From Herbiconiux solani NBRC 106740 (GTDB lineage: Bacteria > Actinomycetota > Actinomycetes > Actinomycetales > Microbacteriaceae), in the NCBI RefSeq assembly GCF_001571005.1, contig NZ_BCST01000001.1:372001-436000 (forward strand): a stretch of DNA of 64,000 nucleotides. Reading direction: 5' to 3'. A program made the position numbers and the translations under genes. The stretch's first letter is position 1; each line of letters starts with the position of its first letter. Under the pieces are notes generated by a model, which ran no database searches, was not told where the DNA came from, and saw nothing but the letters and a program-made list of their open reading frames with translations. Shown piece by piece: positions 31,522-39,360 of this stretch.

Positions 31522-32466
31522 GTGGGCAGTTCCAGCAACCAGCTCGGAGACTTCCTCCGCGCGCGTCGCGAGCAGGTGCAGCCGGAAGAGGTCGGACTCC
31601 CCCGCGGACCGGGCCGACGGGTGCCGGGACTGCGGCGCGAAGAGGTCGCGAGCCTCGCCGGCATCAGCCCCGACTACTACCTCCGGATCGAGCAGGGTCG
31701 CGACCGCCGGCCCTCCGACCAGGTAGTTCGAGCCTTGGCCCGTGCACTCCGGATCGACTCCTCGGGCCGCACCTACCTGCTCCGGCTGGCCAGGCCACGG
31801 CCCTACCTCCAGGCGGTCACCCGCGACTACTCCGTGAGCGACGGCGTCCTCCAGCTCCTCAACCAGTGGTCGCACACGCCCGCCTACGTCACGGACGCGA
31901 ACCTCGACGTGCTCGCCTCGAACGGCCTCGGCCGGTTGATCGCGCCCGGGTTCCACGTGCCCGGAACCAATCTGATCGAGATGGCCTTCGAGCACTACGG
32001 GATCACGATGGCGGATATCGCGATGCTCGACGACGACGAATCCCAGACCATCCGGCGCGACTGGGAGCAGGTGCTGCGCGAGATGATCTCCTCGCTCCGG
32101 TTCCAGGGCGACCCCGACGATCCCCGCTTCCAGGAGATCGTGGGCCGGCTCTCGACCCGGCACCTGATCTTCCGGCGCGTCTGGGGCGAGCATGCCGCCC
32201 AGCCGCAGACCGGAGGCGTCAAGCGCGTCGACATTGCGCCTTTCGGCTGGGTCGACTTCCGCTGGCAGACACTCGAGATCCCCCGCCCGGGCCGCCAGTA
32301 CCTCACGACGTTCTCGGGCGAGCCCGGGTCGCAGGCAGCCGCGGCGATCGCCTACCTGTCGGCCCGGCTTCAGGCCGGACGGTCCGAGTCCGCGGTCTCG
32401 CCGAGTGCGCGGAGCGCCGACCGAGACGACGAGTCGCCCGAGCCGAGGACGATCACCGTCTCCTGA
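31522..32466 (+). CDS. XRE-HTH / MmyB-like LBD transcriptional regulator 1
   Basis: A 314-residue regulator. HTH at about 8-75: LGDFLRARREQVQPEEVGLP, RRVPGLRREEVASLAGISPD, YYLRIEQGRDRRPSDQVVRA. The MmyB-like ligand domain spans 100-285 with LLNQWSHTPAYVTDANLDVL, ASNGLGRLIAP and WVDFRWQTLEIPRPGRQYLT. The domain normally ends near AAAAIAYLSARL; the last 30 residues are extra, Ser/Arg/Asp-rich, and encoded antisense to the end of gene 32370-32915 (97-bp overlap). GTG 31522 follows GAGGAGA. Control of neighbouring exporter or its own gene is likely. Confidence 0.92.
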   Translation: MGSSSNQLGDFLRARREQVQPEEVGLPRGPGRRVPGLRREEVASLAGISPDYYLRIEQGRDRRPSDQVVRALARALRIDSSGRTYLLRLARPRPYLQAVTRDYSVSDGVLQLLNQWSHTPAYVTDANLDVLASNGLGRLIAPGFHVPGTNLIEMAFEHYGITMADIAMLDDDESQTIRRDWEQVLREMISSLRFQGDPDDPRFQEIVGRLSTRHLIFRRVWGEHAAQPQTGGVKRVDIAPFGWVDFRWQTLEIPRPGRQYLTTFSGEPGSQAAAAIAYLSARLQAGRSESAVSPSARSADRDDESPEPRTITVS

Positions 32467-32915
32467 CCCTCTCCAGGCACCCGGAACAGGGTGTAGCGGA
32501 GCTCGACGTCGCCCGCGGTGGTGCCGAGGAAGATCGCCCGGCCGGTCCGCCGCACCGGCAGCGGCTCCTCCGCCCAGGTCACCGAGAAGGCTCGGCTCCG
32601 GGCCGAGAGCTCGCCGATGACCTCGTGGAACGCGGCGTCCTCGTCGCCCTCCTCGAGGGCTTCCTTCAGCATGCCCGCGAGCTGGCGGGTGATGGGCCCC
32701 CAGAGCCCGACCTCCAGATCGAGCTCGGGGTCGAGGAAGGCGAAGCGCACCAGGTTGACCCCGGGAACGAATCCGGGCGTGAGCGCCTTCGCGAGGCGGT
32801 TGGACTCGACCACGGTCAGATGACGGTCGATCAGAACGGCCGGGACATCCGACCAGGAGGACAACAGGCTCTGGGGCCGCTCTGCCCCGTCACCCGGGTT
32901 CGCAGTTCCTGTCAT
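32370..32915 (-). CDS. MmyB-like ligand-binding-domain protein without HTH (LBD-only 2)
   Basis: A 181-residue protein, again only the ligand-binding domain: SLLSSWSDVPAVLIDRHLTV, VESNRLAKALTPGFVPGVNL, LKEALEEGDEDAAFHEVIGE, and VELRYTLFRVPGEGQETVIV. No DNA-binding domain is present before or after. Its 3' end overlaps the end of regulator 1 tail-to-tail by 97 bp. TAGATT lies 6 nt before the ATG and contains the stop codon of the GlxA-type gene on the same strand. It is a second such orphan within 3 kb. Confidence 0.85.
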   Translation of the reverse strand: MTGTANPGDGAERPQSLLSSWSDVPAVLIDRHLTVVESNRLAKALTPGFVPGVNLVRFAFLDPELDLEVGLWGPITRQLAGMLKEALEEGDEDAAFHEVIGELSARSRAFSVTWAEEPLPVRRTGRAIFLGTTAGDVELRYTLFRVPGEGQETVIVLGSGDSSSRSALRALGETADSDRPA

Positions 32916-32921
32916 GCCGCC

Positions 32922-32927
32922 AATCTA
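32922..32927 (-). promoter_or_regulatory. Leaderless-type -10 hexamer for LBD-only 2
   Basis: TAGATT on the minus strand, 6 nt before ATG 32915. Its first three bases are the TAG stop of the upstream GlxA-type gene. Confidence 0.5.
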
Positions 32928-33953
32928 CCGGCGGGCCACCAGGACGGGCGTGGCCGCGCCAGGGCCCCCTTCGCGCCTGGTCGACTGGAACCGGCGCTGG
33001 TATTCGGACGGCGTGATGGTGAACCGGGCGACGAACGCCCGGCGCAGCGCCACCGGGGTCGAGTAGCCCGCCGAGGCGGCGGCCTCGGCCACGGTCGCCC
33101 CGGAGTCGAGGTAGGAGACGGCGAGATCCAGTCGCAATGACCCGACGTATTCGATCGGGGACATGCCGACCTCGTCGCGCATCATCCGGTTCAGGTGCCG
33201 CACGCTCACATTCGCCCGAGCGGCCAGACCGCTCGCCGTGTACGGCCGCGAGGGATCCTCCGCCACGTGTTCGGTGACGAGCTTGACCAGAGGCGTGCGG
33301 GCCACCGGCCCCGAGAGCAGGGCCGAGAACTGCGACTGGTTGCCGGAGCGCTTCATGTGCACCAGGAGCAGCTGTGCCACGGCACGCGCGACCTCCGCCC
33401 CGTGGTCCTCCTCGAGCAGGGCCAGCGCGAGATCGATGCCGGCCGCCACCCCGGCCGAGGTGTAGACGTCTCCGTCGCGGATGAAGATGGCCTCCGGATG
33501 CAGCTCCACCCGGGGGAAGCGGGCGGCGATCTGCGACGTGAACTTCCAGTGCGTGGTCGCGGCGCGGCCGTCGAGGAGGCCGGTGGCCGCGAGCGCGAAC
33601 GCTCCGGTGCAGACGCCCGCGACCCGGCGTGCGCGGCCCGCGAGCCGGCGAACCGCCTCGAGGAGCCGGTGGTCGGCGAAAACCGTGAGAGCGCTCTCCG
33701 TTCCGGGAACGATGAACGTGTCGATCTCGCCCGCGTCCTCGACGGACGCGTGCACGCCCACCCGCACCCCCATCGACGTGACGACGTCCTCCCCGTCGAG
33801 GGAGAGCATGACGATCTCGTAGCCGGGGCTGCGCTGTCCGGCCTCGAAGAACACTTCGGCGGGCCCGGCGAAGTCGAGCATCTTCACCTGGTCGAACAGG
33901 AGGATGCCGATCCGGGGGCGCCCGGTGGAGGGGGACTCGACCGCCGTGGTCAT
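32925..33953 (-). CDS. GlxA-type regulator (DJ-1/PfpI plus AraC HTH)
   Basis: A 342-residue protein with two domains. Residues 13-195 are a class I glutamine-amidotransferase-like/DJ-1 domain with nucleophile-elbow Cys in VAGVCTGAFALAATG and the following TTHWKFTSQIAARFP. Residues 225-330 are the AraC double HTH, including ASGLAARANVSVRHLNRMMR and VAEAAASAGYSTPVALRRAF. GlxA proteins activate catabolic genes in response to small ligands. GAGGTG precedes the ATG. LBD-only 2 follows at once on the same strand. Confidence 0.93.
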   Translation of the reverse strand: MTTAVESPSTGRPRIGILLFDQVKMLDFAGPAEVFFEAGQRSPGYEIVMLSLDGEDVVTSMGVRVGVHASVEDAGEIDTFIVPGTESALTVFADHRLLEAVRRLAGRARRVAGVCTGAFALAATGLLDGRAATTHWKFTSQIAARFPRVELHPEAIFIRDGDVYTSAGVAAGIDLALALLEEDHGAEVARAVAQLLLVHMKRSGNQSQFSALLSGPVARTPLVKLVTEHVAEDPSRPYTASGLAARANVSVRHLNRMMRDEVGMSPIEYVGSLRLDLAVSYLDSGATVAEAAASAGYSTPVALRRAFVARFTITPSEYQRRFQSTRREGGPGAATPVLVARR

Positions 33954-34069
33954 GCCGCACCTCGCATCCGGATCGCGGATCGGGCATCCGCGCCACCCCT
34001 ATTTGGAGTGGAAGCTCCATTAAAGCGCTAAATGCTTCCCGAGTCACTAAGTAGTTGCGACAGGACCAG

Positions 34070-34882
34070 TCAGAGCGCCATCAGGTAGGCCAGGGCTGCT
34101 GCGCCCGGCGTGCCCGGCTCGGCGAAGAAGACCGTCAGCGCGCTGCCACGGCGACTCGGCACCGCGAGGCTCTGGTAGCGGAGGTCGATCGCCCCCACCC
34201 CCGGGACGTCGAATCGGATGAATCCGTCGCCGAGCGGGCGGGCGTCGTGCCGGGCCCAGAGGTCGGCGAACTGGTCGTCCTCAGCGGTCAGCCGGGCCAC
34301 GAGGCGGTGCAGGGCCGGATCGGCGGGGTCGCTCTGGAAGCGCAGCGCCGCGACCAGCCGGGCGGCGGATTCCTCCCAGTCGGGCGCGAAGCTCCTCGCC
34401 TCGTCGGTGAACCAGCACTGCACCATGTTCTGGCCCGGGTCGAGCCGGCCCTGCCCGAGCCGCCTGGCCAGCACGTTGGAGGCGACGACGGTCTGCAGGC
34501 CGTCGGTGACGAACGCCGGGTTCTGCACCCAGTGGTCGACGACGTCCGCGACCTCGACGGGGCCCTGAGCGCGGGCGGTCTCGTCCGAGACCAGGGCGCC
34601 GCTCTCGGCCTCCGCGAGCCGGAAGAGGTGTTCGACGGCGAAGTCGTCCAGCCGCAGCACGGTGGCCAGGGCGAGCAGCACCTGCTCGGAGGGGTGACGG
34701 TCGCGTCCCTGCTCGAGACGGTGATAGTAACCCGGGCTCACTCCGGTCAGCGCGGCGACCTCGTCGCGCCGCAGACCGCTCACCCGTCGGCCCGGTTCAC
34801 GCGGGATCCCGGCCTCCTCGGGCGTGACGAGCGCGCGCCTGGCCCTGAGGTACTGGCTCAATGCCGAACCACCGGTTCCCAT
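34070..34882 (-). CDS. XRE-HTH / MmyB-like LBD transcriptional regulator 2
   Basis: A 270-residue regulator with an intact domain order. HTH at 8-75: LSQYLRARRALVTPEEAGIP, RRVSGLRRDEVAALTGVSPG, YYHRLEQGRDRHPSEQVLLA. Ligand domain at 100-268: VVDHWVQNPAFVTDGLQTVV, ASNVLARRLGQG, the QCWFTDEARSFAPDWEESAA segment and the end AALAYLMAL, the canonical family terminus. AAAGGGG precedes the ATG. It is divergent from the FAD monooxygenase gene (140 bp between), which is its most likely target. Confidence 0.93.
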   Translation of the reverse strand: MGTGGSALSQYLRARRALVTPEEAGIPREPGRRVSGLRRDEVAALTGVSPGYYHRLEQGRDRHPSEQVLLALATVLRLDDFAVEHLFRLAEAESGALVSDETARAQGPVEVADVVDHWVQNPAFVTDGLQTVVASNVLARRLGQGRLDPGQNMVQCWFTDEARSFAPDWEESAARLVAALRFQSDPADPALHRLVARLTAEDDQFADLWARHDARPLGDGFIRFDVPGVGAIDLRYQSLAVPSRRGSALTVFFAEPGTPGAAALAYLMAL

Positions 34883-35009
34883 GATCCCCTTTCCGCCGCC
34901 GAGCCTACGGGAGCCCGGACGACGGCGACCCTCGAGTGCCCCTGAGACGGCTAGGACGGGGGCCGATCGCTTCCGACGTCTGTAGCAGGTCGAGAGTGCA
35001 CCGCCCGGC

Positions 35010-35015
35010 TAGTCT
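35010..35015 (+). promoter_or_regulatory. Leaderless-type -10 hexamer for the FAD monooxygenase
   Basis: TAGTCT, 7 nt before ATG 35023, in the region shared with divergent regulator 2. Confidence 0.5.
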
Positions 35016-35022
35016 CGGCCCC

Positions 35023-36192
35023 ATGAAACAGACCCAGCGGCTCGACATCGGCATCGTCGGCGGATCGATCGGGGGCCTCTTCGCGGCCTCCCTCCTGGGC
35101 AGAGCCGGTCACCGGGTCACCGTGCTGGAGCGCTCCCGCACCGGTCTCGCCAGGCGCGGGGCCGGGCTCGTGGCCCAGCAGGAGTTGTACGACCTGCTCC
35201 GCCGGGTCGGCCGGGACGACGCCGCCCGGGTCGGCGTGGTGGCGCACGAACGGATCACCGTCGACCTCGCCGGCCATGTCCTGCACCGCGATCCCACGCC
35301 GCAGACCCAGCTCTCCTGGGACACCCTCTACGAGGTGCTGCTGTCCCTGCTGCCGTCCGGCTCCTACCTGCTGGATCACGCGGTCACTGCGGTGCACTCG
35401 ACCGAGCACGCGGCGATCGCCGAGCTGCACGACGGACGGCGGCTCTCCTTCGACCTGATCATCGGCGCCGACGGCCTGAACTCGGTGACCCGGGAGGCGG
35501 TGGCGCCGGATCACAAGGACAACAGCTACGTCGGCTACGTCACCTGGCGCGGGCTCATCCCGGAGAGCGCCCTCCCCGCCGACGCGGCCGAGGCGCTGCT
35601 CGGCCGGTTCGCGTTCTACACCGGCCCGGGCGCCCACATGCTCGGCTACCCGGTCCCGGGGTCGCAGGGCGAGATCGACCCGCCCGGGCGGCGCTACAAC
35701 TGGGTCTGGTACCGCCCGCTGCCGGCACGCGAGCTCGAAGGGCTCGTCGTGCGGTCCGGGCGCCCGCCCGGCAGCGTCTCGCTCGCTCCCGGCGACCTGC
35801 CCGCCGAACTGCGCCAGGAACTGGTCGAGGCCGCGGGGGCGCAGTTGCCCCCGGCCTTCGCCGCCGCGGTGGCTGCCGAGCCCGAGCCCTTCCTCCAGGC
35901 GATCTTCGACTACCTGCCGCCGCGGATGGTGCGCGGCCGGGTCGCCCTGCTCGGCGATGCCGCGGTCATGGTGCGGCCGCACACGGCCATGGGGGCGGCG
36001 AAAGCCGCGGGCGACGCCATCGCCCTCACCGACTACCTCGACGCAGCGGACCTGCCGGAGGCCCTCACCCACTACGAACGGAATAGGCTGCCGATCGGGC
36101 GCTCGATCGCCGACTACGGCCGGCGACTCGGCGAGACGCTGCCGCTCACGGGCCTCCCGCCCGCGACCACCGGCCGAACCGCCCGCGTCTGA
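35023..36192 (+). CDS. FAD-dependent monooxygenase
   Basis: A 389-residue group A flavoprotein monooxygenase (PHBH type). The FAD Rossmann fold is [20 protein letters not shown], followed by [24 protein letters not shown] is the DG motif; and [35 protein letters not shown] is the GD motif that binds the FAD ribityl chain. The insert with [12 protein letters not shown] is found in salicylate- and 6-hydroxynicotinate-hydroxylase relatives. An aromatic substrate is likely but unknown. It is divergent from regulator 2. Confidence 0.93.
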   Translation: MKQTQRLDIGIVGGSIGGLFAASLLGRAGHRVTVLERSRTGLARRGAGLVAQQELYDLLRRVGRDDAARVGVVAHERITVDLAGHVLHRDPTPQTQLSWDTLYEVLLSLLPSGSYLLDHAVTAVHSTEHAAIAELHDGRRLSFDLIIGADGLNSVTREAVAPDHKDNSYVGYVTWRGLIPESALPADAAEALLGRFAFYTGPGAHMLGYPVPGSQGEIDPPGRRYNWVWYRPLPARELEGLVVRSGRPPGSVSLAPGDLPAELRQELVEAAGAQLPPAFAAAVAAEPEPFLQAIFDYLPPRMVRGRVALLGDAAVMVRPHTAMGAAKAAGDAIALTDYLDAADLPEALTHYERNRLPIGRSIADYGRRLGETLPLTGLPPATTGRTARV

Positions 36193-36280
36193 ACCGCCCG
36201 CCCCTGGCCGCCCGCTCCCCCGCCGCGCCGCTTCATCCGCTCCACCGCCCCACCGCTCCACCCCAGAAAGGACACACACC

Positions 36281-36562
36281 ATGCACGCCCCTGAGGACCT
36301 CACTCCCGGCGCACGCCGCACCCTCGACCAGATCGAGTACCACCCCACGACCCACAACCTGGGCTGGCACGACCTCGTCGTCATGCTCGAGGAGGTCGCC
36401 GACGTCGAGAAGAGCCACGGCGGCGAGAAGATCGTCGTGAAGCTCGGCAACCTGCGCGAGGAGTTCACCCGCCCCGAGGGCACCCCGGTCGACGAGCAGA
36501 CCGTGCTGACGCTGCGCCGGATGTTCAAGGAAGCCGGTTTCATCGAGGGAGGGAAGGCATGA
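36281..36562 (+). CDS. Small conserved actinobacterial protein
   Basis: A 93-residue protein. It contains HNLGWHDLVVMLEEVADVEK, a charged strand GGEKIVVKLGNLREEF and VDEQTVLTLRRMFKEAGF. The layout, LxWxDLxxMLxxxADV then a basic strand and a final helix, is like a widespread actinobacterial hypothetical family that has a HicA/double-stranded-RNA-binding-like look; that relationship is a guess. AAAGGA precedes the ATG. The next gene's ATG overlaps its stop. Confidence 0.8.
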   Translation: MHAPEDLTPGARRTLDQIEYHPTTHNLGWHDLVVMLEEVADVEKSHGGEKIVVKLGNLREEFTRPEGTPVDEQTVLTLRRMFKEAGFIEGGKA

Positions 36563-36759
36563 GCCTCCCGAGCGACCCCGACCAGAGCGGCATCGAGTTC
36601 GCCGGCGTCGAGACCGATCCTGTCCCCGACGGCGCCATCCTCGAGGAGGCCATCCCGAACGACGCGGATGCGATCGAACCCGGGCCCTCAGAAGACGAAG
36701 GCGGCGAGGACGACCCCGGCGAGGGGGCCCGCCGACCCGGCACCGGCGCGCCGGTCTGA
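36559..36759 (+). CDS. Small acidic protein coupled to the preceding gene
   Basis: A 66-residue acidic, likely disordered protein (many Asp, Glu, Pro, Gly). The ATGA overlap with the preceding gene indicates translational coupling, and the MFS fusion gene starts 3 nt after its stop, so all three are one transcript. No domain is recognised. Confidence 0.65.
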   Translation: MSLPSDPDQSGIEFAGVETDPVPDGAILEEAIPNDADAIEPGPSEDEGGEDDPGEGARRPGTGAPV

Positions 36760-36762
36760 TCG

Positions 36763-38385
36763 ATGACGGCGTTCTCCCCCCTTCGGAACGCCGCGTTCCG
36801 GGCCCTCTGGCTCGCCGGGATCGTCAGCAACATCGGCGCCTGGATGCAGACCGTCGGCGCCCAGTGGCTGCTGGTCGAGCAGGACAGCCCCACCTGGCTG
36901 GTCGCGCTCGTGCAGACGGCCGCGTCCGTGCCGGTGCTGCTGCTCGCCATCCCGGCGGGGGTGCTCGGCGAGTTCGTGAACAAGCGCGTCCTGCTCATGG
37001 TCGTGCAGACCGGCCAGCTCGTGGTCGTCGCCCTCCTCACGGTCCTGACGGTGATGGATGCCGCCTCGCCGGCGGTCCTCCTGGGCCTGACGGTGGTGCT
37101 CGGCGTGGGCTCCGCCCTGCAGCTGCCCGCCTACCAGGCCATCGTCCCCGAGATCGTGCCGAAGAAGGACATCTCGGACGCGGCCTCGCTGTCCTCGATC
37201 GGCGTGAACGTCGCGCGGGCGCTCGGTCCGGCCGCCGCGGGGCTCGTGGTCGCCCAGTTCGGTGTGGCCGCGGTGTTCGCCCTGAACGCCGCGAGTTTCG
37301 CGGTGTTCGTCCTGACCCTGTTGTTCTGGCGAACCTACAAGCCGGTGCGCGCGCGTCCGGAGACCTTCGCCGAGGCGACCGTGGCCGGGGTGCGGTACGT
37401 GATCAACTCGCCGGTGATCCGGGGGATGTACCTACGACTGGCGCTGTTCCTGCTCCCCGCCAACGGGATCTGGGCGCTCCTGCCGCTCGTCGCGCACGAC
37501 GGGCTGAACCTGGGCTCGGCCGGCTACGGCATCCTGCTGGCCGCGCTCGGGGCCGGGTCGATCGCCGGCGCCTTCGCGCTCCCGGCCGCCCGGAGGGTCC
37601 TGGGCACGAGCCGGCTCGTCACGATCTCCGTCGTGGTCTTCGGTGCCGCCAGCATCCTGCTGCCCTGGGCGCCGGCGCTCTGGTCGGCGTCGCTCGTGCT
37701 GCTGCTGGCAGGAGCGGCCTGGCTGGGTGTGATCGCGACCATCAACGGGAGCGTCCAGTCGTTCCTGCCTCCGTGGGTGCGCACCCGCGGTCTGTCGATG
37801 TACCAGCTCGTGCTCTACGGCGGCACGGCCCTCGGTTCGGTACTGGTCGGGGCTGCCGCGCAGGCCTTCGGTCTCACGGCGACCCTCGTGGTCTGCGGCG
37901 TGCTGATCGTGGCCGTCGCGGGGTCACTCCTCGTGCGGCCCCTGCCGAGCACGGCGGGGATCGGCCGCGAGATCGTGCCGCTGCCCCTCACCGACCTGCC
38001 CACCGTGCCGGCCGAGAAGGTGGATGACGCCGACGAGGTCCTCGTGCTGGTGCGCTACACCGTTCCGGAGGCCGACCGTCCCCGGTTCCGCGAGCAGATG
38101 GTGCTGGTCGAGCAGAGCCGCAAGCGCACGGGGGCCCGGCGCTGGCAGCTCTACGACGACCACGAGGACGCCGCGGTGCTGGTCGAGGCCTTCACGGTCG
38201 GCTCCTGGCAGGAGCACCTCAACCAGCACGCCGACCGGCTCACCGAGTACGACAGCGCCCAGCTCGAGGCGGCGCGGAGATTCAGCACCGTGGAGCCGGC
38301 CGTCGATCACCTCATCGCTGTGCCGCCCGCCCCTCACGAACGAGGCGCGGCGGCCTCCTCCCGCGGTGCGAAGAGCCGCGGGTAG
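36763..38385 (+). CDS. MFS transporter fused to a C-terminal monooxygenase-fold (ABM-like) domain
   Basis: A 540-residue protein. Residues 1-395 form an MFS_3/EntS-type exporter, from FRALWLAGIVSNIGAWMQTV to LLVRPLPSTAG; WLAGIVSNIGAWMQTVGAQW is a hallmark. Residues about 425-530 are a soluble alpha/beta domain (VLVLVRYTVPEADRPRFREQ, RWQLYDDHEDAAVLVEAFTV, SWQEHLNQHADRLTEYD) with the look of an antibiotic-biosynthesis-monooxygenase or dimeric alpha/beta barrel domain. This fusion is known in actinobacterial and proteobacterial MFS_3 proteins. Its 3' end overlaps the end of aqpZ by 52 bp. Confidence 0.9.
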   Translation: MTAFSPLRNAAFRALWLAGIVSNIGAWMQTVGAQWLLVEQDSPTWLVALVQTAASVPVLLLAIPAGVLGEFVNKRVLLMVVQTGQLVVVALLTVLTVMDAASPAVLLGLTVVLGVGSALQLPAYQAIVPEIVPKKDISDAASLSSIGVNVARALGPAAAGLVVAQFGVAAVFALNAASFAVFVLTLLFWRTYKPVRARPETFAEATVAGVRYVINSPVIRGMYLRLALFLLPANGIWALLPLVAHDGLNLGSAGYGILLAALGAGSIAGAFALPAARRVLGTSRLVTISVVVFGAASILLPWAPALWSASLVLLLAGAAWLGVIATINGSVQSFLPPWVRTRGLSMYQLVLYGGTALGSVLVGAAAQAFGLTATLVVCGVLIVAVAGSLLVRPLPSTAGIGREIVPLPLTDLPTVPAEKVDDADEVLVLVRYTVPEADRPRFREQMVLVEQSRKRTGARRWQLYDDHEDAAVLVEAFTVGSWQEHLNQHADRLTEYDSAQLEAARRFSTVEPAVDHLIAVPPAPHERGAAASSRGAKSRG

Positions 38386-39116
38386 AGCAGCGCGGCGATC
38401 GCGGCGCCGACGAGCGGGAACAGGATGAACACCCAGACCTGACCGAGCCAGTCCGGTCCGCCGAAGATCGCGGTCGCGATCGAGCGGGCCGGGTTGATCG
38501 ACGCGTTGTCGATCGGCAGCGCCACGAACAGCATCGACGTCAGGGTGAGGCCGATCACGAGGGGGGCCAGCGGGGTCCCCTTCGTGGGGTGGGTCGCGGC
38601 GAGCACGACGAACACGAGCACGGCGGTCGCGATGAGTTCGACCGCCGCCACCGGCAGCAGGTCGTAGAGGCCCGGCGAGAGCGCGCCGAAGCCGTTCGAG
38701 GCGAATCCGCCCGCCACCGCGGTGTCGAGCGTGCCGCCCTGGGCGCCGGAGAGCAGTCCGTACACGGTCGTGGCACCCGCGAATCCGCCGAGCAGCTGGG
38801 CGATGACGTACAGCGGAACGAGCCCCCACGGCAGACGGCCGGCGATCGCCGTGCCGAGGGTCACGGCGGGGTTGAAGTGACCGCCGGAGATCGGGCCGAA
38901 GGCGAACCCGCCCGCCGTGACGGCGAGCCCCAGGGCCAGAGCGACCCCGAGGAGGCCGGTTCCCGGCTGATCGGCGTGGCCGTTCGAGTCCGGCGAGGTC
39001 AACAGGGCCGCCCCGATCAGCCCGAAGACGAGGAGGAACGTCCCGGCGAATTCGGCGGCGGCCCGGGAGGCCGGGCGGGAGGCGGCGGGGAACGGTCGGT
39101 TCTGCGGATTCGTCAT
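38334..39116 (-). CDS. aqpZ: Aquaporin Z
   Basis: A 260-residue MIP channel with six helices. Both NPA boxes are present: GGHFNPAVTLG and NASINPARSIA, with the selectivity-filter Arg after the second NPA. The N-terminal EFAGTFLLVFGLIGAALL is typical of AqpZ. A water-selective pore is expected, with glycerol transport less likely. TACCCT ends 6 nt before the ATG. It is convergent with the MFS fusion gene, with a 52-bp overlap at the 3' ends. Confidence 0.95.
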   Translation of the reverse strand: MTNPQNRPFPAASRPASRAAAEFAGTFLLVFGLIGAALLTSPDSNGHADQPGTGLLGVALALGLAVTAGGFAFGPISGGHFNPAVTLGTAIAGRLPWGLVPLYVIAQLLGGFAGATTVYGLLSGAQGGTLDTAVAGGFASNGFGALSPGLYDLLPVAAVELIATAVLVFVVLAATHPTKGTPLAPLVIGLTLTSMLFVALPIDNASINPARSIATAIFGGPDWLGQVWVFILFPLVGAAIAALLYPRLFAPREEAAAPRS

Positions 39117-39122
39117 CCGGCC

Positions 39123-39128
39123 AGGGTA
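39123..39128 (-). promoter_or_regulatory. Leaderless-type -10 hexamer for aqpZ
   Basis: TACCCT on the minus strand, 6 nt before ATG 39116. Confidence 0.5.
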
Positions 39129-39360
39129 CGGAGGGCTCCGCGGTGGCGGATCGGACGGGCGTCGGAACTCCGCTGGACGATCCGAGCAAGGCCTGATCCG
39201 CGGAACGGCGGGCTCGGAGCCCTTCCCGCCGGCCTGGATCCGGGTCGCGCCTCCGGTTCAGCGAAGGTGACACAGTCAGGACCACGCGGCCGAGGACACC
39301 TCGAACCTAGGCTCGTGCCTGCCAGGGGGTTTACCCGAGACCGAGGATGTGGAGCCGAGA

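Noticed and set aside
34001-34020. Short inverted repeat TGGAG/CTCCA upstream of the GlxA-type gene as an operator.
   Set aside because: Only 5-bp arms; too weak to support by itself, although the stretch is AT-rich for this genome.
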